From contig BAAHQB010000015.1 of the NCBI GenBank assembly GCA_054601695.1, forward strand, positions 558,001-622,000: a DNA stretch of 64,000 nucleotides. The letters run 5' to 3'. The position numbers and the translations under genes are program-made. The stretch comes from Amorphochlora amoebiformis (Eukaryota; Cercozoa; Chlorarachniophyceae). Under the pieces are notes generated by a model. That model saw only the letters and a list, made by a program, of their open reading frames with translations, made no database searches and was not told the DNA's origin. Shown here one piece after another: positions 30,216-64,000 of the stretch (position 1 is the first letter of the stretch; each line of letters opens with the position of its first letter).

Positions 30216-30723
30216 CTATGGGTCCACCCTGTAATTTAAATCGGGTCGAATATGCTCCGGGACCGTCCAGCAATCCCACTTTTTATTCCACCCGGGATAA
30301 TGGATGAAGTAATGGATTTTCCCGTCCTTCCCAACCTTTGAATTCACTATCTTGGCCGCACACCACCTGTGGCCTGTCTCACTCTTTTTGTCCAGGAACT
30401 GGACCTCGACTCTCGCCCCCTGACCGTTAAAAAATATTTAAGAATGTAATACATATGTTATCATGTTTACGTACTGAATTACCTTAGGGTAAACTCCATC
30501 TTGGACGTTCTGTCCGTCTCCAAGTCCGTGGTACAGACTTGCAACTCCCGTTGGATCCAGCTTACAATCCATCAATTGTCCTGGTAGGGTATGCATTAGA
30601 TTGAACCGATTATTCAAAATTTTTGAGGTGAAACTTGAGGATTTTGAGGTCTTATGGTTTTGAGTTCCTTCTGGGGTTACGGGATTCGGTTTTTCAGGGT
30701 ATGGGTTTTCAGAGTTAAGTTCA

Positions 30724-30757
<34 letters not shown>

Positions 30758-30760
30758 ATG

Positions 30761-30803
<43 letters not shown>

Positions 30804-30961
30804 AGGTCGTGCAAGAGCGAGTTGAGAAGTTTACAGGGAATTTCATATATGAGGCTATATATATATGTGTGTGTATGTATATATATGTTTATGTATATCT
30901 ATATATATATATATATATATGTATGCATATTTATGTATACATACATATATATATATATATA

Positions 30962-30998
<37 letters not shown>

Positions 30999-31066
30999 TA
31001 TACGAACATATATGTATGTATAATATTGTGGGAAATTCACATTTGACGTTTGTGATGAGATGTTAC

Positions 31067-31099
<33 letters not shown>

Positions 31100-31155
31100 T
31101 ATATATAAATATATATATATATTATATACATATATATGTACGTACATATATATAC

Positions 31156-31227
<72 letters not shown>

Positions 31228-31273
31228 TATTAATATATATATATATGTAATATTTATAAATATATTATATATG

Positions 31274-31359
<86 letters not shown>

Positions 31360-31411
31360 GTTATATGCGATATCTCGATTTCTGAGCTGGGTGTATACAG
31401 ATATTTATATA

Positions 31412-31445
<34 letters not shown>

Positions 31446-32424
31446 GATATTTGTAGCAAAGATTTTTGTGATAATTTTTTTTAGGTATGGTGACCTCCTT
31501 TGTACTCCTTGATATGTCCGTTGTAGGTCTTCTTTGGTTGGTTCAATTCTGCTGAGAATCCCTGAGATAGATTAAGTATCTCAAAATAATTGAATTTTAT
31601 TGTCGGAATGAATCACACCTGCTTCTTAAAAAATCCAACAGCACCGTCATCTGCATAGGTCACGAAGTGCGTTACCCCGTCCTGCGAACGTTGTCACTCA
31701 GATTAACATTGTTATATGCGGATGTGCGATGTGGGAGCTCGCCTTGCCAAGATGCTCCTTTAAATGGTTCATTAACTGGCTCCCGCAGCCTCGAACCTGA
31801 AGGTAGATGGGTTATAATCTTTACCCAACCATTGGTAACCCAACGCTATTCTTAACCGAGCCTAAACCTCTAACTTAGTGTAGCACTTAACCCTGAGGAA
31901 GGATCTTAACTTACTTGAATCTTCCTCCTAGCCTTAAGTGGGCGGTGAGATGGGAGTTTTGCTATCCGTACATAATGTGGTACTGTTGTGCACAAACCTG
32001 CTCGTGGCCGACAACGGCGCAGAACACAATCTCGGCGAAGCGTAACTTAAAAAATGGGCGATAGCATATCCCGCCAATTACCTGATGACACCGTTTTACG
32101 TACAATATCGTTAAGCGTAAATAGATTGTCTAATAACCTTCTTCTTCTCGTCATTGCGGGCTTTCATAAGACACATGGTTCTGTGGCCATTATCGTAAAC
32201 CAATTTGGATATATACCTAACGAATTTCAGGTAAAGAGGGATAGAATTAAAGATATATGTATATTATATTTATATGTTATATATGTGTATATTATACATC
32301 AATACATGCAACTATTTATCAAAGATACAAATGTATATATATATATATTTTATATATATTTATATATATATATATACATATATATATTCATTTATTTATA
32401 CATGTATTTATATATATATATATA

Positions 32425-32475
<51 letters not shown>

Positions 32476-32493
32476 ATATATATATATATATAA

Positions 32494-32525
<32 letters not shown>

Positions 32526-32588
32526 GTAATATATATATATATATGTACATATAATATTTATAATTAATACACACAAATATACAAATAA

Positions 32589-32633
<45 letters not shown>

Positions 32634-34596
32634 TTATACATATATGTATATATATATATATTACATGTACAGAATACATTTTTATATTTACTATTATTAA
32701 TATGTAAGTTGGGGGTACTCCGGAGGCATTTCGGGAAGTTGCCATCGGAAAATCGTCTCCACAGCGGCTAGGGCCTCGACTTGCCAGAATTCTAAGCCTG
32801 GTGACGTAAACATTTAGTAGATACCCAAGCCCTTCTTTTGCGAACCTTTCTCTTTCCGGATAATCTGGAAGGATATCTGCGCGTCATCCATTCGTAGGCG
32901 CTCAGAGTCGCGGCTCACCCACTCGTCATGCTTCGAGCCGTAGCCAATGTAGTGAACCTTGATCTTGCTTCTGTCCGCATCGAGGATTTCAGTGGGGAGC
33001 CATAGACCCTCCGAGTCCAGCGTCTCCAGCTTGTCGCCGACAGCCACTTTTTGCCGCCACAAGCTCCGAACGATCTCCATTTTTTTCTTCATGAGCTCCT
33101 TAGCCGACATCTGTGACTTGTTTTGCTTCTTGGGAACGTTCTCCATGATGAGGGAATTCGGCTCCTCCTTCTTGATGCGCTTGATAGCGCGTTGCGAGTA
33201 AAGCTCAATCTTGGAGTAGTGGATCTCGCCCGTGGTGCCTGAGCTATACCGAATCTTGTACCTTCCCTTGCTGAGCACGTCGTTAATCATGCCGACGAAG
33301 TATCGTTTGACTCCCTTGACAATGACCTTAGTTCCCAGCTGGAAGTTGGGGTCAGATTTTCTGTCCCTGGTAGCTCGCTTGGGCGCTACGTCTTCCTCAC
33401 TCTCCTCTTCCGTTTCTTCCGTAGCCTTCATGAACCAGGGGGCCACGTTCTTATCTACTCCCCCTCCCACGATCATCTTCACGTTGTACGTCCCGTCCGG
33501 ATTGGCCTTTACCACTTTGCCTCGCCCCCCTTCCTTGAACGATCCTATCACAGACCTGAGAGTTCAAATAGCTGTCAGCAATGTCCCCTGAAGAATTTCA
33601 TGCATTCAACCCAACCCTATAAAGGTTTTTGCAGGTAATCTACCTTATACCATAAAACACAAGAACTTTAGTTGAGAAGAATTACGTCTAGCACCTTACC
33701 CCCCCTTCTACCTTTCTTCCACGTCGACGAAGCTTCCCAATGGAATCTTACGGTACGTGCGTTTGATGACTGGAGCTGGCACGAACATTTTGTACTGAGT
33801 GTTGGGGTTCCTCTTGTGACGCTTTGGGCGGGGCGCGTCGTTGGGAGCCGATGATGTACCCCCAGTCGGTCGCTTTCGATTTTCCTTACCAGGCTGCTAC
33901 ACAAACGCAATTCCGGATTAGTTTTGAATCAACGTCAATTATGAGGGACAAGGAGATGAAGATAAGGGAAGAGAGCGGGAAAGGGTAGGAAGAGAGGGAG
34001 AGGGAGAGGGAGAGGGAGAGAGGGAGAAGGAGAGAGGGAGAGAGGGAGAGGGAAAGAGGGAGAAGGAGAGAGGTAGAGGGAGAGAGGGAGGGGGAGAGAG
34101 GGAGGGGGAGAGAGGGAGAGGGAGAGAGGGAGAGGGAGAGAGGGAGAGAGGAAGAGCATGAGAGAGAGAGAAAGAGAGGGAGGAAAGATAGAGGGAGGAA
34201 AGATGAACAGGAAGAGCAAACTAAGGAGAGAAACGAGAGGATAAGCAAATGTGTAAAGAGGGAGGGGGATGAGACAAAAATAGAAAATGGAAATAGAGAG
34301 GGAGAGGTAGAGAAAGAGAAGGGAGAGGAGATTGAGAGGTCCTTTTGTAGTGTTACCTCCACGTTCCTTAGTTCGCCGTTTCCGTCGTTTCTATCTGCCC
34401 TCAGCCTCAGCTCCTTATGCAAATTCCAGCCGGTAGAGGTTTCCAGCCGCTATTAATATTCATTCATAATTAATATTCATTCATAACTCAGAAAGGTCAT
34501 ATTTATCGACTTTACACACGGCAGATTAGGAACCTTAAGCATATTTGAGCGTCGGCTCTTGTCGTTAGCTTGCCTACCCTGCACAAACAACGTATT

Positions 34597-34644
<48 letters not shown>

Positions 34645-34662
34645 TTTTAAATATATATATAT

Positions 34663-34698
<36 letters not shown>

Positions 34699-34725
34699 CA
34701 TTATATGTATGTATACATTCATATA

Positions 34726-34761
<36 letters not shown>

Positions 34762-34779
34762 CATTTTTTATGTATGCAA

Positions 34780-34816
<37 letters not shown>

Positions 34817-34860
34817 TAATATAGATATCAATATATAATAAAACAAATATATAAATATAC

Positions 34861-34936
<76 letters not shown>

Positions 34937-34938
34937 CG

Positions 34939-34971
<33 letters not shown>

Positions 34972-34992
34972 GTATTTCCATATATATGAGAA

Positions 34993-35036
<44 letters not shown>

Positions 35037-35920
35037 TATATGTATAATATATATATATATATATGCATATATATGTATATACATATATATATTTATATAT
35101 ATATGTATAATATATATATACATATATGTATGTAATATATATCAATACATATATATATATATATATATATATATTACATTCATTTATATATATATATATA
35201 TATATATATTTCTACATATATTGTACAATTATTATCTGTGCGTATTTCTAACGTCCACCTCAGAGGACTGTTTTTTCTCTTCCCCAGTATCCTCTTCGTC
35301 TTCTCCCCGTTGCACGGAGAGCTCGTCCGCCTTTCGAAGCATGATATCTTTAACCGTGGCAACTTGGGGCTGAAACTCGTCGGGATTCCTGAGGATTCTG
35401 TTGAACCGCGCGCGTAAGTGTTCCTTGCCGTGGGTCTGACAGCGGAGAGCAAATCTAAAGAAAACGTAAGTAAATATAACAATTACAGAAAGAAACATGG
35501 GCATCCTCACCCTTCAATGTAGCAGCCGGCCTTTCCTGCACAGGGAAAGTGAAAGCTCTTCTTGCAGGACTTCACATTGCATCCAATCGATGACCCTGGA
35601 CGCTTACACACGGCACATTTCAGCTTGTTCCCACGACGGATCTCACTGGCCACGTTGACAAGCCTAGAGCAGAGAATCTTAGTGTCTATCGTCGGCCCAA
35701 ATTGTGTTGAATACCTGCCGTCCTTCTGGTAGACCATCGGCGAGTAAACTGCACAACATTCGTGATATACCGTAGAATCGTCCTTGAGGAGGTGTCCGCA
35801 ACCCGGTTCATCTTTTCTGCAGAAGCCGCAACGCAATTTCCTTTTGTTTGAAGTCTTGCTGGTTTGCCCCATTTTCTGGACTTGGGGGAGATTAATGTCC
35901 ATTTCTGAGCACGAAACCAT
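30216..35920 (-). CDS. GCN5: Gene C: ePHD - Tudor - GCN5-type acetyltransferase - chromo-barrel protein
   Basis: Fifteen exons in phase give 784 residues: 35715-35920, 35511-35663, 35253-35454, 34516-34578, 34357-34449, 33712-33896, 32825-33555, 32719-32791, 32138-32216, 31998-32081, 31743-31796, 31619-31681, 31495-31561, 30483-30580, 30216-30419. Residues about 30-130 are an extended PHD finger ([12 protein letters not shown], then [24 protein letters not shown] and the closing CQTH). Three Tudor/chromo-barrel-like modules lie near 303-345, 370-420 and 485-535. Residues about 560-690 are a GNAT acetyltransferase of GCN5/PCAF type: [33 protein letters not shown] with the catalytic Glu, the acetyl-CoA loop QVRGCG and [16 protein letters not shown] chromo-barrel ([13 protein letters not shown]) ends the protein where other GCN5s have a bromodomain. 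Role: histone lysine acetylation in the nucleus with built-in readers. The start is the first Met of the open frame; a second Met lies six codons in. Confidence 0.85.
31682..31742 (-). other. GC-AG intron in gene C
   Basis: The 61-nt intron begins GCGAGC after GGCAAG and ends CGCAG. No GT donor gives an in-phase product. The junction restores the conserved GCN5 segment [18 protein letters not shown] with the expected length. Confidence 0.8.
32225..32690. repeat. TA-rich intron before the HAT exon at 32138
   Basis: (TA)n with CATA variants fills the intron between exons 32719-32791 and 32138-32216. The intron 30581-31494 before exon 30483-30580 is similar. No coding content recognised. Confidence 0.8.
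32792..32824 (-). other. Very short (33-nt) intron in gene C
   Basis: The sense sequence begins GTATCTACTAAATG and ends GGCTTAG. Without removal, the frame stops at the TAA inside it. With removal it runs into [20 protein letters not shown], which leads into the HAT domain. The ACTAAA stretch could serve as a branch site. Other short introns here are 51-63 nt. Confidence 0.65.
33945..34345. repeat. GA-rich (plus) / CT-rich (sense) tract in gene C
   Basis: GGGAGA and AGAGGGAG units fill the intron between exons 34357-34449 and 33712-33896. On the sense strand it is a long polypyrimidine tract. Confidence 0.85.
34600..35225. repeat. TA-rich intron of gene C
   Basis: Alternating (TA)n with short TATG/CATA breaks lies between exons 35253-35454 and 34516-34578. 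The donor is GTTAGA (ending the exon at 35253) or GTGGAC (at 35259); both are in phase 0, so two residues are uncertain. Confidence 0.8.
35253..35920 (-). other. Extended PHD (ePHD) zinc finger exons of gene C
   Basis: Three exons carry a C4HC3-type extended PHD. The first zinc pair is CGFC, followed by GCGHLL, then HECC, LKCAVC, the GCNVKSC cluster, HFPC and a final CQTH. Two short introns (51 and 56 nt) split it. The 51-nt intron is a multiple of three without a stop, so retention would add 17 residues inside the finger. Confidence 0.8.
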
Positions 35921-36153
35921 TTGGAGTCTTCCTTATTGGTTATGTTGACGTGCTACTTGTCCTTTGTAGACAAGGAAGGGGGGGTAATAGCTTCCCAACG
36001 TTGGCTGCAAATGCCTTCCCTCCCGGCCACAGCTGGAGGGTTGAGAGCCGCGAAGTTATCTTGATACTTCAAAAGTTCGGCAAAGATAGGTTTTCGGGCA
36101 TTGACGGGTAGTACCCAAGTACTTCCCGGTCCGCTTGACGACTTGTTGGAGGC
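35921..36153. promoter_or_regulatory. Compact divergent promoter interval of genes C and D
   Basis: Only 233 bp separate the two start codons, and this stretch is free of microsatellites. It must hold both 5' UTRs and start sites, so shared control of the chromatin gene and the plastid-type gene is possible. I see no convincing TATA box. Confidence 0.55.
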
Positions 36154-37675
36154 ATGGCCGGAGGCGTACCCTCACCCATTCAGGGTGCCAAGCTTGCACT
36201 CATCCTGGCCTCATTTCTTGGTGCTGTGGCCACTCCTTCGAATATTGGCTTACAACCGGCAGTTTCAGGGTGCAGAGGCGTTTTCTTACGCCCCTCAGTG
36301 AGGGTTAACAGGGGACCGAGGGCTAGGCTATCGGTATTTAGGGCTCGGAAAAGCGCTCACAACGAGGTAGCCCCCAAGGTAGAGGCTGATGACAGCAAGA
36401 ACACGTACTTCGTCACCCTGGGCGTCGGTTCTTACATCGACTACGATAAGGTCCATAATCACTCCTAACTTCTTCTATCGGTTTGGAGAATATTTTGTTT
36501 GTTCTTTCTCATTTTCCCGTATCATTGTGGTATATCGAAACTTATTCTACTTCAGGCTCTCCGGATCAACCCATCGACAAGACTGGCGCAGAATGCCTAC
36601 GTAAAATCCAAGATGGTCGAGGGCGTGATTCAAGCCTTCGGGCCTTTCCGGGTAACGAGTACGTGACAGACATGATCCTTGAGGCTGATCGTTTCACCAC
36701 AATAGGGTCTCATCTTCCCTCCCACTACTCCCCAAGAGGTGGCTATGTGGGTGATATCTGCCAGCTCAGTAGAAGAGGTAAAACTCGGTTATTTCAGTTC
36801 GAAACCTATTCAACTGAGCAACCCCACAGGCACGCGCCGTGGTAGCATCGAGTCCTTATCATAAAGAGGGAATTATACCAGGGTTAGTAAACCCACTCTA
36901 TCCTCGATCCATATGGATCAATCGCTAACCAATATTTCCACCTTACGTCGTGAATAGGTGCAAGATAGTCCAGGTGAACGAAGCATCCGTGCAGAAAAGA
37001 GAAATGGAGCACCAGGACAACTTGTAAGGCACATGACATGCATATTTAGTGTTATCGTGGTGCTAATTGAGCCCATTACTTTCAGGGAGAGTATCCAAGA
37101 GCAGATAGAAGAGGTGCGTCGGGACGTCGAGGTATATGAAGGCATTCGTACCGTCGGGTTGTGGCTGACGTTCGGTTTGATAATATCAGGCCTCTAGGAG
37201 AGTCCACCAGCTCCTCCAAAATGAGCTCGATGTCGCACACTCTGAGCTTAAGACTGCGCGGTCGGAGTATGACAAATACAACCGCGAGGTCAACCTGCAG
37301 CGCTTCGATTGGGTGAACTCAGGGTGAGGACGAACCTGTTTCATTAGCCAGAGAGTGCCGTCGCTACCATTACTCACTCCCATGTGTGCTATTTCAGATC
37401 TTTGGAGACATTTGATCGCCTTAAGCCAGTCTATGATGGGTTTGAGGAATTACAAGCGTCAAGCAAGGCGAAAACCGACTCGGAGGAAGAAATTGAAGAA
37501 ATGTAAGGGTCAATCACGTCACGATCTGGACTGTGATAATATTCAATATGATATCCAGGTATCAAACTCTCGCACGGGATTTCATCAACCTGTACGAGCA
37601 GGTATGCGTAATAGTATGAGGCTCTGTGTATATATCAATAAATAGATATACAAATATTTATACCTTTATCCATAC

Positions 37676-37713
<38 letters not shown>

Positions 37714-37799
37714 TATGTATACATATAATACATATATATATATATATATATATATATGTTCATGTATAATATATATGTGTGTAAGTGTGTTTATGCATA

Positions 37800-37839
<40 letters not shown>

Positions 37840-37894
37840 GTATATATATATATATAGATGTGTGTGTGTGTGTATGTGTATGTATAATATATAT

Positions 37895-37926
<32 letters not shown>

Positions 37927-38088
37927 TTTATATAGTATATTTATATGTATATTCAGGAGATGGACGGAGGTTCTCTGGGAGATGAGGCCAACAACCCCAT
38001 CGCCAATTGGGTGACCAAAGTCTTTGGTTCGACCACGGGTGCGGCCCCCAACGAGCCCGGATCTGGAAAGGCCGAGAAACGGAGATGA
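36154..38088 (+). CDS. Gene D: coiled-coil protein with bipartite plastid-type leader
   Basis: Nine exons give 327 residues in phase: 36154-36450, 36556-36651, 36706-36777, 36965-37023, 37086-37131, 37190-37323, 37398-37502, 37559-37601, 37957-38088. Residues 12-30 form a hydrophobic signal peptide (AKLALILASFLGAVA) with a small-residue cleavage site. A stretch of about 40 residues rich in Arg, Ser, Ala and Val and poor in acids follows. Together they look like the signal-plus-transit leader of complex-plastid proteins. The mature part starts near TYFVTLGVGSYIDYDKALRI. Residues about 165-285 are heptad-like and charged (QEQIEEVRRDVE, then ELDVAHSELKTARSEYD). The C-terminus is polar and basic. 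I do not recognise the family; import into a plastid is inferred from the leader only. Introns are mostly 54-105 nt; one has (TA)n. Confidence 0.75.
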
Positions 38089-38751
38089 GCTTCTTAACTG
38101 CCAGTCTCCAAAATTCGAACATATCGTATTTAGTTGTCGCGAAGATTATGTAGTATCTTTTCGTCGTCCCACACACCTCTCCACCTAGCCCTCCCTGCCA
38201 AGATCACAATCACAAACACCCTCGTTCGTACTGTTCCACTCTGGCTGTGGCTGGTATAATATAGGCCACAGTCGAGATATGCCTAATACACCACGCGAAG
38301 TCGTAACTTGTAACTAATAATTCTACACTGCGCTTAATCTAGTTAATTTACATCTTCAGTGAATTACAAATATTGAATAATTTTATGCCGTGATGCTAGT
38401 CTCAGTTAGTAGTACTAGTACTAGTTCTAGTAGTAGTACGTGATAAGTACTAGAAGTACGTCTCGCGCTGTGTGAACTTACTATACCAGATATCTTTACC
38501 TTGCACCTGGACTGGCTTGACTAACTTGTGAACTAGATATAAACTATCAAGATTGTTTGGTCCAGTCTAGTATAAGTATCTAGATTATTGACAAGATCTT
38601 AATGTTTATACACTGGAGACTTTTCGGCAACTTATATATATATATACTAGATATCGACTAGTTACTAATGGACTACATTTCCAAGACATATATACCCACA
38701 GATAATCATAATACTACACGTTTACACTGAGAACCTTCAAGCAGCTATAAT
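38089..38751. other. Convergent intergenic region D/E
   Basis: About 660 bp between the stop codons of genes D (plus) and E (minus). It is not microsatellite but contains a TAGTACTAG-rich stretch at 38400-38460. It should contain both 3' ends. No gene seen. Confidence 0.55.
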
Positions 38752-63240
<24,489 letters not shown>

Positions 63241-63529
63241 CTGATGTGATGTACGTATGTATGTGTATGTATAGGATATTGTTAATGTGCATGTTTCGAT
63301 GTATCATAGACGCATAGTGCATGTTTCGATGTATCATAAACGTATATTTGTACGCACATGAATGTATACATAGACGTTTGTTTGGGTTCTTGCTAATATG
63401 ATGTACGTATGTAGGATGTTTTATGTGTGTTTTTGGATGTATTGCATATATAGATGTGTGTGTTTGTTTGTGCGTGTGTTGTTTTTGATACAAAAGGGAA
63501 GTTACAGACTTAGTACTGACAAAGAGGAG

Positions 63530-64000
63530 AGAAGAATAGAGAGCGAGAGATTGAGACCAGACAGACACACGGAGAGGGAAGCGGTTGAGAAGGGAGAGGC
63601 TTAGAACGGAGAGGCTGAGAGAGAGAGAGAGAGCAAGTAGAATAATAGGGAGGAGGAAGAGAGGGGGAGAGACAAAGAGGGTCAGAGAGAGAGAGGGGAG
63701 AAGGGGAGAGAGGGAGAGAGGAGAGGAGGGGGAGGAGGGAGAGAGAAAGAAAGTGTAGACAGACACAGAGACGGGAGAGGCTGAGAGGGGGAGAGAGACA
63801 GAGAGGGTCGAGACAGAGAGGGTCGAGAAAGAGAGAGGGGTTTGACAGAGATGGAGATCGAGAGGAGAGACAGAGGAAGACAGAGAGGAGAGACACATAG
63901 AGGGCAGACACAGAGAGGGGAGAGAGAGGAGAGAGATAAAGGGATGAGAGAGACAGGGAGGAGAGAGAGAGACAGAAGGAGAAGAGAAACAGGAAAGGAG
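63530..64000. repeat. GA-rich tract at the right edge
   Basis: GAGAGAG DNA with GACAGAG variants runs to the window end. It is the intron upstream of exon 63141-63240 of gene E, CT-rich in sense. The missing N-terminal XRN exons must lie beyond it. Confidence 0.8.

Larger units (their letters stand above)
31495..32791 (-). other. GCN5/PCAF-type HAT domain exons of gene C
   Basis: Six exons (32719-32791, 32138-32216, 31998-32081, 31743-31796, 31619-31681, 31495-31561) encode the complete GNAT catalytic fold. The order matches GCN5: [77 protein letters not shown] and [11 protein letters not shown]. The distance from HLKE to TYAD equals that of other GCN5 proteins, which fixes the GC-AG junction. 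Confidence 0.88.

Noticed and set aside
30216-30572. Stand-alone 97-residue chromo-barrel gene starting at the Met at 30572
   Set aside because: A good acceptor just upstream (exon start 30580) joins it in phase to the HAT domain at the GCN5-like point [15 protein letters not shown].
32054-32554. Plus-strand ORF starting [12 protein letters not shown]
   Set aside because: It is antisense to the HAT exons 31998-32081 and 32138-32216, which match GCN5 on the minus strand.

Overview
The window is a eukaryotic nuclear contig. It carries five protein genes broken into many tiny exons. Most of the DNA is intronic simple repeat: (TA)n runs, CT/GA arrays and degenerate TTAGGG/CCCTAA arrays. I rebuilt the genes by hand from splice sites, reading phase and protein-family motifs. 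In every gene the exon lengths add up to an open, phase-consistent frame. No rRNA, tRNA, CRISPR array, operon or recognisable transposon was seen. The long Ile-Tyr, His-Thr, Ser-Leu and Arg-Glu open frames are read-through of microsatellites, not genes.

Organism (inference): a flagellated, probably photosynthetic protist with a complex plastid. The reasons are a radial-spoke-RSP2-like protein, a protein with a signal peptide followed by a transit-like leader, TTAGGG-type interstitial repeats, exons of about 60-70 nt and at least three GC-AG introns. I cannot name the lineage.

Layout. (A) 163-11568, minus: RSP2-like protein with DPY-30, GAF, coiled coil and a jacalin-like lectin fold; both ends incomplete. 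(B) 13167-28980, plus: six-bladed NHL beta-propeller; 5' end unresolved. (C) 30216-35920, minus: 784-residue chromatin protein combining an extended PHD finger, Tudor-like modules, a GCN5-type acetyltransferase domain and a C-terminal chromo-barrel. (D) 36154-38088, plus: 327-residue coiled-coil protein with a bipartite plastid-type leader, divergent from C over 233 bp. (E) 38752 to beyond 63240, minus: XRN2/Rat1-type 5'-3' exoribonuclease with a zinc knuckle, basic patch, acidic insert and RGG tail; its N-terminus lies outside the window. A/B are divergent, B/C convergent, C/D divergent, D/E convergent.

Most striking results: the GCN5 catalytic domain fused to ePHD and Tudor/chromo-barrel readers; the RSP2-jacalin fusion; a tandem in-frame triplication of one 78-nt exon in the XRN2 gene; and a window-wide habit of copying exon edges. 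In about ten exons the half next to a splice site is repeated in the neighbouring intron with its splice site and (TA)n. Copies carrying the 3' splice site lie upstream of the intact exon; copies carrying the 5' splice site lie downstream. CT and CCCTAA repeats fall mostly on the sense strand of the host gene, with a few clear exceptions.
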